Positions 6,760-14,751 are shown, counted from the first letter of the stretch. The stretch is DNA of 42,259 nucleotides from Candidatus Uhrbacteria bacterium RIFCSPHIGHO2_12_FULL_60_25 (GCA_001791275.1 MGEH01000037.1:17765-60023), one strand, 5' to 3'. A program made the numbers and translations. The notes: generated from the letters alone by a model not told the origin.

Positions 6760-7119
6760 ATGTATCGAAAAGTCGTCATTACTCTCATTTCTATCGGCGT
6801 CAACCTGACGTCTTTTTGTCCGGCTGCGCTCGCAAAAACTCATCCCATGGACATGGGACGATTTGATCGTGGTATGAGCACGGTCGTACACGTTCACGCG
6901 CCCATGCCAGAGTGCTGCCTGTCACAAGGAGCGCAAATGCAACACGACGTTATTCCAATGACCGTCAGACCTGCCCGACCGGACGTCCTTCCTGCAATCG
7001 TCGTTCCGGGAACCACGCCGACGATACGACCCGGCGATAACACACGTTTGAAGCCCACGCAACGTATCAGGTCTCCTGAACTTAAATTTGAAACACGCAG
7101 CACCGCAAAAAGGGAATAG
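6760..7119 (+). CDS. Secreted Met/His/Cys-rich protein, possible metal binder
   Basis: A 119-residue protein with a typical signal peptide: MYRK, a hydrophobic core (VVITLISIGVNLTSF) and an AxA-like cleavage site (PAALA/KT). The next 45 mature residues are rich in possible copper ligands, including HPMDMG, VHVHAPMPECC and MQHD. The C-terminal half is Pro/Thr/Arg-rich and looks unstructured. No family is recognised. It is the first gene before an HMA-TauE-cupredoxin fusion, a Cu(I) ATPase and a ZIP-like protein, so a role as an extracytoplasmic copper chaperone or buffer is a reasonable inference. The ATG at 6760 is preferred because it begins the signal peptide and lies seven bases after a -10 box. 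An in-frame upstream ATG would put 25 polar residues in front. Confidence 0.6.
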   Translation: MYRKVVITLISIGVNLTSFCPAALAKTHPMDMGRFDRGMSTVVHVHAPMPECCLSQGAQMQHDVIPMTVRPARPDVLPAIVVPGTTPTIRPGDNTRLKPTQRIRSPELKFETRSTAKRE

Positions 7120-7122
7120 GCC

Positions 7123-7151
7123 TTGTGAATGAGGGTCCGTCGGATTACTCT
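7123..7151 (+). promoter_or_regulatory. Putative promoter before the copper fusion gene
   Basis: TTGTGA (7123-7128), 17 bp, TACTCT (7146-7151), and 19 bases to the ATG at 7171. Confidence 0.35.
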
Positions 7152-7170
7152 TATTTACGGTTGATTCCCT

Positions 7171-8538
7171 ATGTCTCGAATTCTTATATGGAACGTGACG
7201 GGCATGACCTGTCACTCATGTGAAAAAGTCATCGGAAATATCTTGAAAGACCTCCCCGGCGTGGAGGAGTTTGAGGTGTCCCTGAAGCAAGGGAGAGCGG
7301 GTGTTCGCATGCGCGATGACGCGAAGAACCCGGACCTTGCAGCCTTGAACTCAAAGCTCGGCGCGCACGGGTATGTACTGACGCCTGAAGGAGGGGAACG
7401 GACGGCCGCGCGGCCTGCCGACTGCCGACTGCCGACAATACATCGGAACCGCTTCAGCACTCGTCTTCGACACGCTCTTGTCGCTCTCTTCGCGGTTGGC
7501 GCCGCGTCGGTCTTCATCCTGGGTCCGCTCCGCAGCCTTGTGCCGAACGTATCAGCCGGTGCATCCATTGGCGCCTTGCTCGTGTTCGGGCTCGTGGCAT
7601 CGGTCTCCTCCTGTCTCGCAACGACCGGTGGATTCCTCCTGGCATATAACGGCAAACCGCGTTCAAATCGACAGCTCCTTGCCGTTCACGCGGGCCGGTT
7701 GGCGGCCTTTCTCGCCGGTGGAGCGTTGCTCGGATTGATTGGACGTAGCATCCCGGGCGTCTCCGAATCGCTCTATGGTGTCCTGGCCCTCGGCCTTGGC
7801 ATCATCTTCCTCGTCATGGGTCTCCACATGCTCGAGCTTTCGCCGTCACTGGCCAAACTCGGCCTGACGCTCCCCAAAAACATGTCGAAACTCGGCGATC
7901 GTATGTCATCTTCCGAAGGACGTGCCGCGCCGTTCCTCGTGGGCGCCGTCACATTCGCGCTGCCATGCGGTTTCACGCAGACGGCACAAGCGTTGGCCCT
8001 CGCGTCCGGATCGCCCATGACCGGTATGCTGCTCATGGGTGCGTTTGCCCTTGGGACGCTTCCGGTCCTCGCAGGACTATCCATCTTCGGGACGGTCAAA
8101 GCGCTCAAGTATCGCGCCGTAAAACTCGCGACCGGCGCCGTCCTCTCGTTCTTCGCCTTTGGCCAGATCGATGGAGGACTGACCGTCCTGGGATCGCCGG
8201 TTACGCCGGGTTCACTTTTCGCGTCTTGGACGTCACAAGCGGCCCAACAAGCGATCCCTGTCGCCAATGCACAGGAACAGCTCGTGCGCATGACCGTTGC
8301 CTATGGAACGTATTCTCCAAGGGTTCTCACGGTGAAGAAGGGCGTGCCCGTGCGCTGGGAAATCGACGGACAGGACGTTGGAGGCTGCGCCAGATCGCTC
8401 GTGGTGCCGAAGTACGGCATCCGTCGGAACCTCACGCCGGGCCTGAACGTCATCCAATTCACTCCAAAGGACGCAGGAACCATTCCCTTCAGCTGCGGGA
8501 TGGGCATGATCCGCGGGTCATTTAACGTCACTGATTAA
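7171..8538 (+). CDS. HMA-TauE/SafE-cupredoxin fusion membrane protein
   Basis: The 455-residue protein joins three parts. Residues 1-75 are a heavy-metal-associated domain with the GMTCHSC copper motif (C14, C17). About 100-355 is a six-helix-type sulfite-exporter/TauE-SafE (UPF/DsbD-like) membrane domain with conserved Pro/Cys helices ([24 protein letters not shown]). About 370-455 is a cupredoxin-like beta domain ([29 protein letters not shown]), presumably extracytoplasmic. This architecture is known from many uncultured bacteria and is usually found with copper ATPases, as here. It probably moves copper or electrons across the membrane. The link between HMA and membrane domain contains an in-frame 7-bp repeat (7415-7436). 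Its stop codon is one base before the CopA start, so the two are translationally coupled. Confidence 0.85.
   Translation: MSRILIWNVTGMTCHSCEKVIGNILKDLPGVEEFEVSLKQGRAGVRMRDDAKNPDLAALNSKLGAHGYVLTPEGGERTAARPADCRLPTIHRNRFSTRLRHALVALFAVGAASVFILGPLRSLVPNVSAGASIGALLVFGLVASVSSCLATTGGFLLAYNGKPRSNRQLLAVHAGRLAAFLAGGALLGLIGRSIPGVSESLYGVLALGLGIIFLVMGLHMLELSPSLAKLGLTLPKNMSKLGDRMSSSEGRAAPFLVGAVTFALPCGFTQTAQALALASGSPMTGMLLMGAFALGTLPVLAGLSIFGTVKALKYRAVKLATGAVLSFFAFGQIDGGLTVLGSPVTPGSLFASWTSQAAQQAIPVANAQEQLVRMTVAYGTYSPRVLTVKKGVPVRWEIDGQDVGGCARSLVVPKYGIRRNLTPGLNVIQFTPKDAGTIPFSCGMGMIRGSFNVTD
7415..7436 (+). repeat. Three heptamers ctgccga in the linker
   Basis: Exact units at 7415-7421, 7422-7428 and 7429-7435 encode part of PADCRLPT (about residues 82-89), between the HMA and membrane domains. 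No inverted arm is seen. Confidence 0.75.
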
Positions 8539-8539
8539 T

Positions 8540-10741
8540 ATGCAGCGGAAGACCATACCGATTCGTGGGATGCATTGCGCATCCTGCGCCGTGACGATTG
8601 AGCGGGCACTAAAGAAAGTCCCGGGAGTAAAAGAAGCGAGTGCGAATTTCGCCCTTGAACGCGCGACCGTCGAGTTCGACGAGACGAAGACGTCCCATGA
8701 CCATCTCGCACAAGCGATCAAAGACAATGGCTACGAACCTGTCATGGACGACCACGAGCACCCCGCGACGCACAAACCCGCTGCTTCGCATCTGACGCAC
8801 ACCGGGTACATCGACAGGAGTGGTCTTGTCCTTGCCTTCATCCTCGTCCTCCCGCTCATCGTGAGCATGGTGATGGAACCCGACATCGGCAGTCTCTTCG
8901 GAAGACCGGCCTGGAATGTGATGAATCTGATCGTCGCATGGGTACTCGTCGCCTGGCTTGGTCGCGGATTCCACAAGGGAACCATCAACGAGTTGCGACA
9001 CCGACGGGCGAACATGGACACGCTCGTCTCCGTTGGGACCGGCGCCGCGCTTCTGTGGAGCACAAACGCATTCTTCTTCGGAGGCGATGGCTACTTCGAA
9101 GTAGCCGGAATCATCATCGTCTTCCTGTTGCTCGGTAAATACCTCGAGGCGTTGCAACGCGGGAAAGCGGGAGCGGCCATCCAGGCGTTGCTCGGCCTTC
9201 ACGCAAAACTCGCTCACATTGTGGGGTCTGACGGGACCGTGACGGACGTGGACCCGAAGGCGCTCAAACCCGGAGACGTCTGTCGCGTGAAACCCGGCGA
9301 ACGCGTGCCTACGGACGGCGCGATTCTGGAAGGCGACACGAGCGTGGATGAATCAATGCTCACCGGAGAACCGATCCCTGTCGAAAAACACAAGGACGAC
9401 CTCGTGTATGGTGCGACAGTGAACGGGACCGGGTCATTCCTCATGAGTGTCACGGTCGAATCGGGCAAGTCGACCTTGGACGCGATCGTTCAGACCGTCG
9501 AACATGCGCTGTCCACGAAATCCCCGGTCGAAAAACTGGTGGACCGCATCTCATCCATCTTTGTTCCGGCCGTGATCGTCGCAGCAATCATCACGCTCAT
9601 CGCATGGGCCGCAATGACAGGGAACGTGGGCGAAGCAATTCGTCATGCGGTCGCGGTCCTAATCGTGGCGTGTCCATGCGCGCTCGGCCTTGCGACCCCG
9701 GCCGCCATCATGGTGGGAGCGGGCGCGGGCGCGAAAAAGGGGATTCTCGTCAAAGACGGTTCTGCGCTCGAGGCTGCGCGTGACATTTCTATGGTGGTCT
9801 TCGACAAGACGGGAACACTCACCGAAGGAAAGCCCACGGTCACGGACGTCGTCGAAAACCGCGCGTCGGGGGTTCTGCCTCTCGAGGTGACGCGTGTGGC
9901 CGCCGCGCTCGAGGCGTCGTCCGAACACCCTCTCGCTCGTGCGGTGTTGACGTATGCGACGGAACAGTCGCCAAAGAAATTCTCACCCGAGACCGTACGA
10001 GAATTCCGCGCCGTTGCGGGGAAAGGGATCTCGGGCTCGTTAGACGGGACGCCCGTCAGCCTCGGGACCGAGGTCTTCATGACCGAACGAGGCGTCGCAA
10101 TTCCACCCGATATCGCCAAGGCAACGGACAAGCTCCGCAGCGATGCAAAAACCGTCATGTACGTTGCGCGCGATGCGACGCTCTTGGGCGTCATCGCGGC
10201 GCAGGACCGGATACGGCCTGACGCCATGGAAGCAATGAAGCGCCTGACGGACTTAGGCGTGGGCGTGGCGCTCCTCACGGGCGACCACAGGGCGACGGCA
10301 CACGCGGTGGCGAAGCAGCTCGTGATCTCGAACGTCTATGCTGACGTGACACCCAACAAGAAAGCAGACATCGTGACGCAGCTCCAGAAGAAAGGAGAAA
10401 AAGTCGCGTTCGTGGGCGATGGCATCAATGACGCGCCGGCGCTCGCACAGGCGAACCTCGGGATCGCGGTCGGGACCGGCTCGGACGTGGCGATCGCCAC
10501 AGGTCAGCTCGTGATCATGGGTGGGTCACCGGTGAAGGCGGCTGACGCCATCAAACTCGCGCGCATGACGTTCCGGGCTGTGAAACAAAATCTCTTCTGG
10601 GCATTCATCTACAACGTCGTCGGCATCCCGCTCGCGGCGTTCGGATTCTTGAATCCGCTTATCGCGAGTTTCGCCATGGCGATGAGCAGCGTCTCGGTTC
10701 TCTCAAACAGTCTGCGAATCGCGAAACGAATGAGGACGTAA
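8540..10741 (+). CDS. copA: Cu(I)-exporting P1B-type ATPase CopA
   Basis: This ATPase pumps cuprous ions out of the cytoplasm. The 733-residue protein has one N-terminal HMA domain (GMHCASC, C13 and C16) followed by a His-rich spacer ([15 protein letters not shown]). It has the usual P1B membrane helices, the TGE actuator motif ([10 protein letters not shown]), the transmembrane CPC metal site (C378-P-C380) and the phosphorylation motif DKTGT (D422). The SEHPLA motif of the nucleotide-binding domain and the hinge GDGINDAP (from 626) follow. All catalytic residues are present. It starts one base after the fusion gene stop and its stop touches the ATG of the ZIP-like gene, so the three form a tight operon. 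The length is normal for a bacterial CopA with one HMA domain. Confidence 0.95.
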   Translation: MQRKTIPIRGMHCASCAVTIERALKKVPGVKEASANFALERATVEFDETKTSHDHLAQAIKDNGYEPVMDDHEHPATHKPAASHLTHTGYIDRSGLVLAFILVLPLIVSMVMEPDIGSLFGRPAWNVMNLIVAWVLVAWLGRGFHKGTINELRHRRANMDTLVSVGTGAALLWSTNAFFFGGDGYFEVAGIIIVFLLLGKYLEALQRGKAGAAIQALLGLHAKLAHIVGSDGTVTDVDPKALKPGDVCRVKPGERVPTDGAILEGDTSVDESMLTGEPIPVEKHKDDLVYGATVNGTGSFLMSVTVESGKSTLDAIVQTVEHALSTKSPVEKLVDRISSIFVPAVIVAAIITLIAWAAMTGNVGEAIRHAVAVLIVACPCALGLATPAAIMVGAGAGAKKGILVKDGSALEAARDISMVVFDKTGTLTEGKPTVTDVVENRASGVLPLEVTRVAAALEASSEHPLARAVLTYATEQSPKKFSPETVREFRAVAGKGISGSLDGTPVSLGTEVFMTERGVAIPPDIAKATDKLRSDAKTVMYVARDATLLGVIAAQDRIRPDAMEAMKRLTDLGVGVALLTGDHRATAHAVAKQLVISNVYADVTPNKKADIVTQLQKKGEKVAFVGDGINDAPALAQANLGIAVGTGSDVAIATGQLVIMGGSPVKAADAIKLARMTFRAVKQNLFWAFIYNVVGIPLAAFGFLNPLIASFAMAMSSVSVLSNSLRIAKRMRT

Positions 10742-11344
10742 ATGTATCTCACCAAAGCGCAGAACGCACTGGTCACTTCTCTCGCCGCCGGCATCTTCGT
10801 TGGCGCCGCGCTCTTCGACGTATTCCCGGAAGCGTCGGCACGCCTCGGATCGACGATTGCCATTACCTGGATGGCTGCCGGACTCCTCTTCTGGTGGCTG
10901 CAGAAACACGTTTTGCGCCGGTTTCAGAAACCCGACATGCCTCCGCTCGTCGCCTCTGCGCTCTGGTTCCATTCGATCTTAGAAGGGATCGTGACCGGCC
11001 TCGCGTTCGGCGTATCACAGACGTTCGGCATCCTCGTCTTGGCTGCCATGACGCTGCACCTCCTCCCCGAGTTCTTCGCGGCCGTGGGGCTCATGCGCGG
11101 TGCAGGTTCGAAGACGCGGACGTCGGTCGCGGTCACCATCGCCGGATTCGTGATTCTGTACTTAAGCTTCGGTCTGACATACGTCTTCGTGCCGCAACTC
11201 GACCCGACGACGCTCCCCGCGCTCATTGCGTTGTCCGGTGGCGCGTTTCTCTACGTCGGCTGCGTGAGCTTTTGGCGTCTTCGTGGTGCGCGGACGTTGG
11301 TCGCCTTCATGATCGGTGCAGCGATCGCATTCCTCACCGCGTAA
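10742..11344 (+). CDS. ZIP-family-like metal permease
   Basis: A 200-residue polytopic membrane protein with about six to seven hydrophobic segments. The fourth segment carries LWFHSILEGIVTG and the next TLHLLPEFFAAVG, which correspond to the paired His/Glu metal-binding helices of ZIP transporters (commonly HNxPEG and HExPHE). It is shorter than most ZIPs (about 240-300 residues), and the second motif keeps H, P and E but not the full pattern. ZIPs normally bring Zn, Fe or Mn into the cytoplasm. Within a copper operon it might balance other metals, or have been adapted to another ion. The ATG follows the CopA stop directly and the gene ends just before a terminator. Confidence 0.7.
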   Translation: MYLTKAQNALVTSLAAGIFVGAALFDVFPEASARLGSTIAITWMAAGLLFWWLQKHVLRRFQKPDMPPLVASALWFHSILEGIVTGLAFGVSQTFGILVLAAMTLHLLPEFFAAVGLMRGAGSKTRTSVAVTIAGFVILYLSFGLTYVFVPQLDPTTLPALIALSGGAFLYVGCVSFWRLRGARTLVAFMIGAAIAFLTA

Positions 11345-11351
11345 CACGACG

Positions 11352-11385
11352 AAGCCCTCGATCAGATGACCGAGGGCTTTCGTTT
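11352..11385 (+). terminator. Terminator of the copper operon
   Basis: The stem aagccctcg (11352-11360) with cgagggctt (11371-11379) is followed by ttcgttt. It lies eight bases after the ZIP-like stop codon. Confidence 0.75.
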
Positions 11386-11734
11386 ACGGTGAAAAGGAGG
11401 GGACGACGGGAGGATCGAAGGTCGCCTGATGGTAGCAGGACACTTCAACCTCCTTTTCGGTGAATCCCAGCTGACCGGCGGCAAGGATCGCCTGCAAACT
11501 CGATGGAAACTCTCTCGTGTCGCCGATGATGTGATACGTGCACTGTATGTCGCGCACGGCGCCGTGGGGCGTCGGAGGCGATCTGTACGCCTCTGCATAC
11601 GCACCCCCTGTCGGAATCGTAGGGATATCGACGGCCGGGACGACAGGTTTCTGTGTGGGCGGAGCGCGATAATAACACGCAACCGCGAGCATCACGACAA
11701 CAACCCAAGGCTGGGATCGGACAGGGCCGTTCAT
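11384..11734 (-). CDS. Small predicted lipoprotein, unknown function
   Basis: A 116-residue protein with a short basic N terminus, a hydrophobic stretch (VVVVMLAVA) and C20 in a lipobox-like context, so it is probably exported and lipid-anchored. The rest is Pro-rich at first (APPTQKPVVPAVD), then a small domain with two further cysteines. No family is recognised. The start is well supported: the ATG at 11734 is preceded by GAGGAGGT three to four bases upstream, one of the best ribosome sites in the window. It converges on the copper operon terminator. Confidence 0.6.
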   Translation of the reverse strand: MNGPVRSQPWVVVVMLAVACYYRAPPTQKPVVPAVDIPTIPTGGAYAEAYRSPPTPHGAVRDIQCTYHIIGDTREFPSSLQAILAAGQLGFTEKEVEVSCYHQATFDPPVVPSFSP

Positions 11735-11811
11735 GGGACCTCCTCATGATGCGAAAGGTGCCAGGAATATGTAACACGGACGCGGACGTCCGTTCAAGCT
11801 CAAACACAATA

Positions 11812-11871
11812 CCACTCCGGGGGTAAGCCGGAGTGGCGGAGGGGCGGGAGACCGAGATTGGTCTCCCGCCC
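11812..11871. other. Two consecutive GC hairpins
   Basis: Stem 1 is 9 bp (11812-11820 with 11828-11836) and stem 2 is 12 bp (11842-11853 with 11860-11871), both perfect. They lie downstream of the minus-strand lipoprotein gene at 11896-12354 and upstream of the next one. They have no T tract on either strand and could end or protect the 11896-12354 transcript. Confidence 0.55.
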
Positions 11872-11895
11872 GAAGTTGGCCTTGTCCGATGAGTG

Positions 11896-12354
11896 TTACC
11901 TCATCGAGACGGTTGGCCGGCTCTCGAGCCGGAAAAAGTCGCATGTCTCGACGACCCTGCGGTCGGCGAGCTTCCGCTCCTTCGCGTGCTCGAGTGCTTC
12001 GCTCTTGGAGGTGAAGCTCTCGCCCGTGCCCATGAGGACCCATGCGCAGGCTCCCTGGTTCCGGGCGCTGAAGCTCGGCGTTGCCGTGACGTCGCGGGCC
12101 GATCGGGAGTCGTTCGAGGCGACTGCGACGATACGGGTCTCGTCGGCGTCCGCCACACGCGCCTGCTCGAGCGCGTTCTTGCTCGCGACATCGGCGTGGG
12201 TGCCGTGGGAGACGATCTCGACCGGGGTGGTCACGACCGCAACCCTGGCCACCGGATGTGCGTTGATCGCCGCCGTGCCGCACCCTGCGATGGCGAAGGT
12301 GGCGAAAACGACGAAAATCAGGCTGAGCTTGTGGGTGAAGGTGCTCTTGTTCAT
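11896..12354 (-). CDS. Predicted lipoprotein, unknown function
   Basis: A 152-residue protein starting MNKSTFTHKL, with a hydrophobic core and the lipobox AIAGC (C25). After that come a Val/Ala-rich region (NAHPVARVAVVTTPVEIV), a central segment rich in Asp/Thr/Ser and a C-terminal helical part (SKSEALEHAKERKLADRRV) ending in a single Cys. No family is recognised. The ATG at 12354 has AAGGA at a proper distance, and a textbook promoter lies at 12433-12405. An upstream in-frame ATG would include promoter DNA and is rejected. The strong promoter suggests a well-expressed envelope protein. Confidence 0.65.
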   Translation of the reverse strand: MNKSTFTHKLSLIFVVFATFAIAGCGTAAINAHPVARVAVVTTPVEIVSHGTHADVASKNALEQARVADADETRIVAVASNDSRSARDVTATPSFSARNQGACAWVLMGTGESFTSKSEALEHAKERKLADRRVVETCDFFRLESRPTVSMR

Positions 12355-12373
12355 GACCGTTATCCTTTGTTTA

Positions 12374-12433
12374 CAATGCCAGGTTATCCAGCATTGAACG
12401 GGATAATGTAACATATTCTTTACATTTTGTCAA
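12374..12433 (-). promoter_or_regulatory. Near-consensus promoter plus leader inverted repeat
   Basis: On the minus strand TTGACA (12433-12428), a 17-bp spacer and TACATT (12410-12405) form the closest match to the sigma-70 consensus seen here. Just downstream, caatgc (12374-12379) and gcattg (12391-12396) form an inverted repeat with an 11-bp centre, covering the predicted start of transcription. It may be an operator or a leader hairpin. Confidence 0.6.
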
Positions 12434-12481
12434 GTCCCATTGACTCGCAATAAAAGGCCCATATTTAAGCCGAAATTTTGG

Positions 12482-12525
12482 TTAATAAAGCCGCCGTAGA
12501 CGCGAGTGGTTCGCGTTACGGCGGC
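12482..12525 (-). terminator. Intrinsic terminator of the guanylate-kinase-like gene
   Basis: A long stem (12490-12505 with 12511-12525, one bulge) is followed on the minus strand by tttattaac. Its upper arm overlaps the last codons of the gene at 12516-13106. Confidence 0.65.
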
Positions 12526-13106
12526 ATGATAGAAGCGATCGCTTGGTCGACTAGGTCGACGTCATTGAAGGTCCCGCTAATCGGGACGATCGACGGAGTG
12601 TGTTTCACCGACGGCGGAATGGTCGAGAGCCGTACGGCTCTCTGTGTTTCATCCTCGGCCGTTTTCTGATCCAGCCCTCCCTCGCGGACCAACCGTTCGC
12701 AGAATTCTTGCGGATCGGCGGGTTGGAGGAAGACGGTACGGAGGGGGAACTCACGTACCGTATCTGGACGCGATTCGAGACGCTCGAGGCCAAGCGGGGT
12801 CATCCCGACGAGCGGCGTGTACCCGGCATCGCACACTTCGCGTACGCGCGACCTCATAATAAAAAAGAGCGATTTGCCCTCGCTGAAGTGTGTCAGCATT
12901 TGGTTCGTATTGAACCTACTGACGCGCTGCGAAGGCATGCGATCGAACCAGACGTCGTCCCCGGGCAGTTCCTGGGACCGCGTGGTGATCGTACGGACCG
13001 GAGCAAACACATCCGGATGGCTCGTGAGGAGCCTGTCCAGATGGAGGTGTCTACCTGCACGCCTACTCCCCACGAAGATGAGGAGTGGATGAGCGTTGAG
13101 TGTCAT
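12516..13106 (-). CDS. Degenerate guanylate-kinase-like protein
   Basis: The 196-residue protein keeps the length and order of guanylate kinase, the GMP-phosphorylating P-loop enzyme. LLIFVGSRRAGRHLHLDRLL (8-27) stands in the place of the P-loop, and TITTRSQELPGDDVWFDRM in the place of the GMP-binding TTR-x-R-x-GE-x2-G-x2-Y-x-F region. But the P-loop GxxGxGK[ST] reads GSRRAGRH, lacking the catalytic Lys and Ser/Thr, and the tyrosine becomes Trp. It is therefore unlikely to be an ordinary kinase; a nucleotide-binding or regulatory protein is possible. The ATG at 13106 has GGAGG eight bases upstream, a TTGACC/TAAACT promoter, and its own terminator, so it looks maintained rather than decaying. 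Similarity is judged by eye. Confidence 0.5.
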   Translation of the reverse strand: MTLNAHPLLIFVGSRRAGRHLHLDRLLTSHPDVFAPVRTITTRSQELPGDDVWFDRMPSQRVSRFNTNQMLTHFSEGKSLFFIMRSRVREVCDAGYTPLVGMTPLGLERLESRPDTVREFPLRTVFLQPADPQEFCERLVREGGLDQKTAEDETQRAVRLSTIPPSVKHTPSIVPISGTFNDVDLVDQAIASIMPP

Positions 13107-13126
13107 GTGAAACGCCTCCAAACGGA

Positions 13127-13155
13127 AGTTTAACAAAACGAAGAGATCTGGTCAA
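13127..13155 (-). promoter_or_regulatory. Promoter of the guanylate-kinase-like gene
   Basis: Minus-strand TTGACC (13155-13150) and TAAACT (13132-13127) are 17 bp apart, with a leader of about 14 nt that includes GGAGG. Confidence 0.55.
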
Positions 13156-13203
13156 CGATTAAGTCTGCAATTCGACATAATAAATCTCATCACGGGGATC
13201 TAG

Positions 13204-13365
13204 AACGATATCATTCTTGAAATATACGGAAGGAAGATTGATCAGAACCATTCACTCGCATCCTTCATCCGGGACACGCAGGTCGGGGACAAGGTAACGA
13301 TCAAACTCCTCCGCAAAGGCGAGGAGAAGACGATTGAGGCCGTCCTGCAGGAAATCCCGGAGTAG
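13204..13365 (+). pseudogene. 3' remnant of an HtrA/S1C-type serine protease (PDZ domain)
   Basis: Translating 13204-13365 gives 53 codons and a stop, with the typical C-terminal PDZ half: NDIILEIYGRKID, SLASFIRD, VGDKVTIKLLRKGEE and an EAVLQEIPE tail. In HtrA/DegP proteases this segment binds peptide C termini and the usual sequence is NDIILEINGxxID. The codon directly before it is TAG, no start codon or ribosome site is present, and the protease domain is absent upstream, where the guanylate-kinase-like gene's promoter now lies. It is a dead 3' fragment left by deletion. The good conservation of the remaining reading frame suggests the loss was fairly recent. Confidence 0.75.
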
Positions 13366-13369
13366 GGTG

Positions 13370-13378
13370 TGATATACT
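13370..13378 (+). promoter_or_regulatory. Extended -10 promoter, leaderless geometry
   Basis: TGaTATACT (13370-13378) ends six bases before the ATG at 13385. No -35 box is evident, as is common for extended -10 promoters. Confidence 0.5.
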
Positions 13379-13384
13379 GGAAGC

Positions 13385-14224
13385 ATGCAGAAGAGAGGGG
13401 CGTCGGGAGACCCGCGCGCGGCGCTTTGGGCGACGTTGACTATTGTAGCGTTTCCGCTCGTCGCCATGTCCATGGGGTGGTTCGGCGTGGACCCCTTTAC
13501 GAGCTTCGTATTCGGCGCCGCCGCATCCCTCCTCGTGCTCACGGTCGAAGCCGTGGTCCGCGGCCGCTGGTGGATTTCCGACCCCGCGATCGCGCGCATT
13601 TTTTCAGATCCCTCGTTCGGGTACCGCCTCCTCGTACTCGTCGGCATCGTGGTATTGCTCTTTCAATCGCTCGTGCTGGTCGGATTCATGACCGACCCTT
13701 CGTTTGACGGGAACATCGTCCGGTTCGTTCTTGAGCGGCAGTGTGAGGCTCCATCGAATGCATTCTTCAGTCGTCTGTGTCGTGAAGCCGCGAAACCGCC
13801 CACGTCGACTGATATTGATCTTGTGACATCAGCGGTTCGAGAAGCTGCGGAGACACGTTTCTTCGCAGGCGGACTCATCACGTGCGCTGCAAAACCGCTC
13901 GTGACGAAGATTGGCGAACAATCCTGCACGTACGCCGCACTCATCCGATGCGACCGCTGGGTTGTGGGACGCATCGCCGGCCAACCTATCAGTGTTGAAA
14001 CGATCCAACGACCTGTCATTGCAATCCTCGGAATCCAGGCAGATGGGACGTACCGCGTGAACGGCTGGTCCGATGACCCGACATCGCCTGAGTGGATATC
14101 AATTGGCGGAACGATCGCGAGTCACGCGCTTGAGAAGAGTCGTGATGATCTGAGGGACGAATCCGTCGACAGCGCGCTCGCTCAAGAGACGTTCAGACGC
14201 GTGATGGAACGGATTAGTCAATAA
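13385..14224 (+). CDS. Membrane protein of unknown function
   Basis: A 279-residue protein with about three hydrophobic helices in the first 105 residues (ALWATLTIVAFPLVAMSM, SFVFGAAASLLVLTVEAVV, LLVLVGIVVLLFQSLVLVGF). A soluble C-terminal domain of about 175 residues follows, presumably facing outside. That domain contains five cysteines (ERQCEAP, SRLCREA, ITCAAKP, QSCTY, IRCDR), which would suit disulfides. No family is recognised. The start is set by an extended -10 box six bases upstream. It ends at the large inverted repeat 14230-14290, facing the cupredoxin gene. Confidence 0.6.
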   Translation: MQKRGASGDPRAALWATLTIVAFPLVAMSMGWFGVDPFTSFVFGAAASLLVLTVEAVVRGRWWISDPAIARIFSDPSFGYRLLVLVGIVVLLFQSLVLVGFMTDPSFDGNIVRFVLERQCEAPSNAFFSRLCREAAKPPTSTDIDLVTSAVREAAETRFFAGGLITCAAKPLVTKIGEQSCTYAALIRCDRWVVGRIAGQPISVETIQRPVIAILGIQADGTYRVNGWSDDPTSPEWISIGGTIASHALEKSRDDLRDESVDSALAQETFRRVMERISQ

Positions 14225-14229
14225 TAAAG

Positions 14230-14290
14230 CAGGACGTCGGGACGTAGGGTCGTCATGGCCAATCCGACGACCTGACGTCCCGACGTCCTG
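14230..14290. repeat. 25-bp inverted repeat between convergent genes
   Basis: Arms 14230-14254 and 14266-14290 match at 23 of 25 positions around an 11-nt loop. Each arm is built of about three degenerate 8-bp units (ggacgtcg, ggacgtag, ggtcgtca). It begins six bases after the stop of the membrane protein gene and ends 14 bases before the convergent cupredoxin stop, so it may act as a bidirectional terminator although it lacks a T tract. Confidence 0.75.
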
Positions 14291-14303
14291 TTCGATACAA
14301 ATC

Positions 14304-14708
14304 TTATTTGACGATCACTCGTCCTTTCACTCCTGGGCTCTTGTGGTTGTGGAAATCCCATTTCCCCACATTCTCGAACGTAAACGCGTACGACTCGCCC
14401 TGGTCGAGCACGGTTTTCGAATCGAATCCTGCCAAATTCGTGTGCGCCGGGTGCGGATCAGACGCCACCCAGAGCGGTTGCGACGTCTTGTTTACGAACG
14501 TGACGGTCGTCCCCGGAGCGATCTGGATTTCATTCGGCGAGAATCCGCCGTTCACGTATTCCACAAACCGACCTGCATCGCTCGGATTTGATGACGTTGG
14601 GGGAGCCTGGACCGGAGGTGTTGGTCGTGGCGCAAAGCATCCCTGACCAAGCAGGATGACACCGGCCGCGAGACTGATGAGTTTCGTCACGTGTGAGTGG
14701 TTTTTCAT
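14304..14708 (-). CDS. Cupredoxin-like exported protein
   Basis: A 134-residue protein with a signal peptide (KLISLAAGVILLGQGC; C24 suggests lipid attachment, though the lipobox is not canonical) and a Pro-rich spacer. A plastocyanin/azurin-like beta sandwich follows: GGFSPNEIQIAPGTTVTFVNK, then DPHPAHT, then the final strand KWDFHNHKSPGVKGRVIV. In type-1 copper proteins the last loop gives Cys, His and Met ligands. Here the Cys position is Asn (HNH) and the Met position is Val, so a type-1 blue copper site is unlikely, while three or more histidines could bind copper another way. This FHxH variant is common among cupredoxin proteins of candidate-phyla bacteria. The ATG at 14708 follows an extended -10 box by ten bases. 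Confidence 0.8.
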   Translation of the reverse strand: MKNHSHVTKLISLAAGVILLGQGCFAPRPTPPVQAPPTSSNPSDAGRFVEYVNGGFSPNEIQIAPGTTVTFVNKTSQPLWVASDPHPAHTNLAGFDSKTVLDQGESYAFTFENVGKWDFHNHKSPGVKGRVIVK

Positions 14709-14718
14709 AGTGCGTAGA

Positions 14719-14727
14719 ATCATAGCA
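14719..14727 (-). promoter_or_regulatory. Extended -10 promoter of the cupredoxin gene
   Basis: Minus-strand TGcTATGAT (14727-14719) lies ten bases before the ATG at 14708, giving a leader of only a few bases. Confidence 0.45.
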
Positions 14728-14751
14728 TGACGGACGAAATGGAGACGAGCG

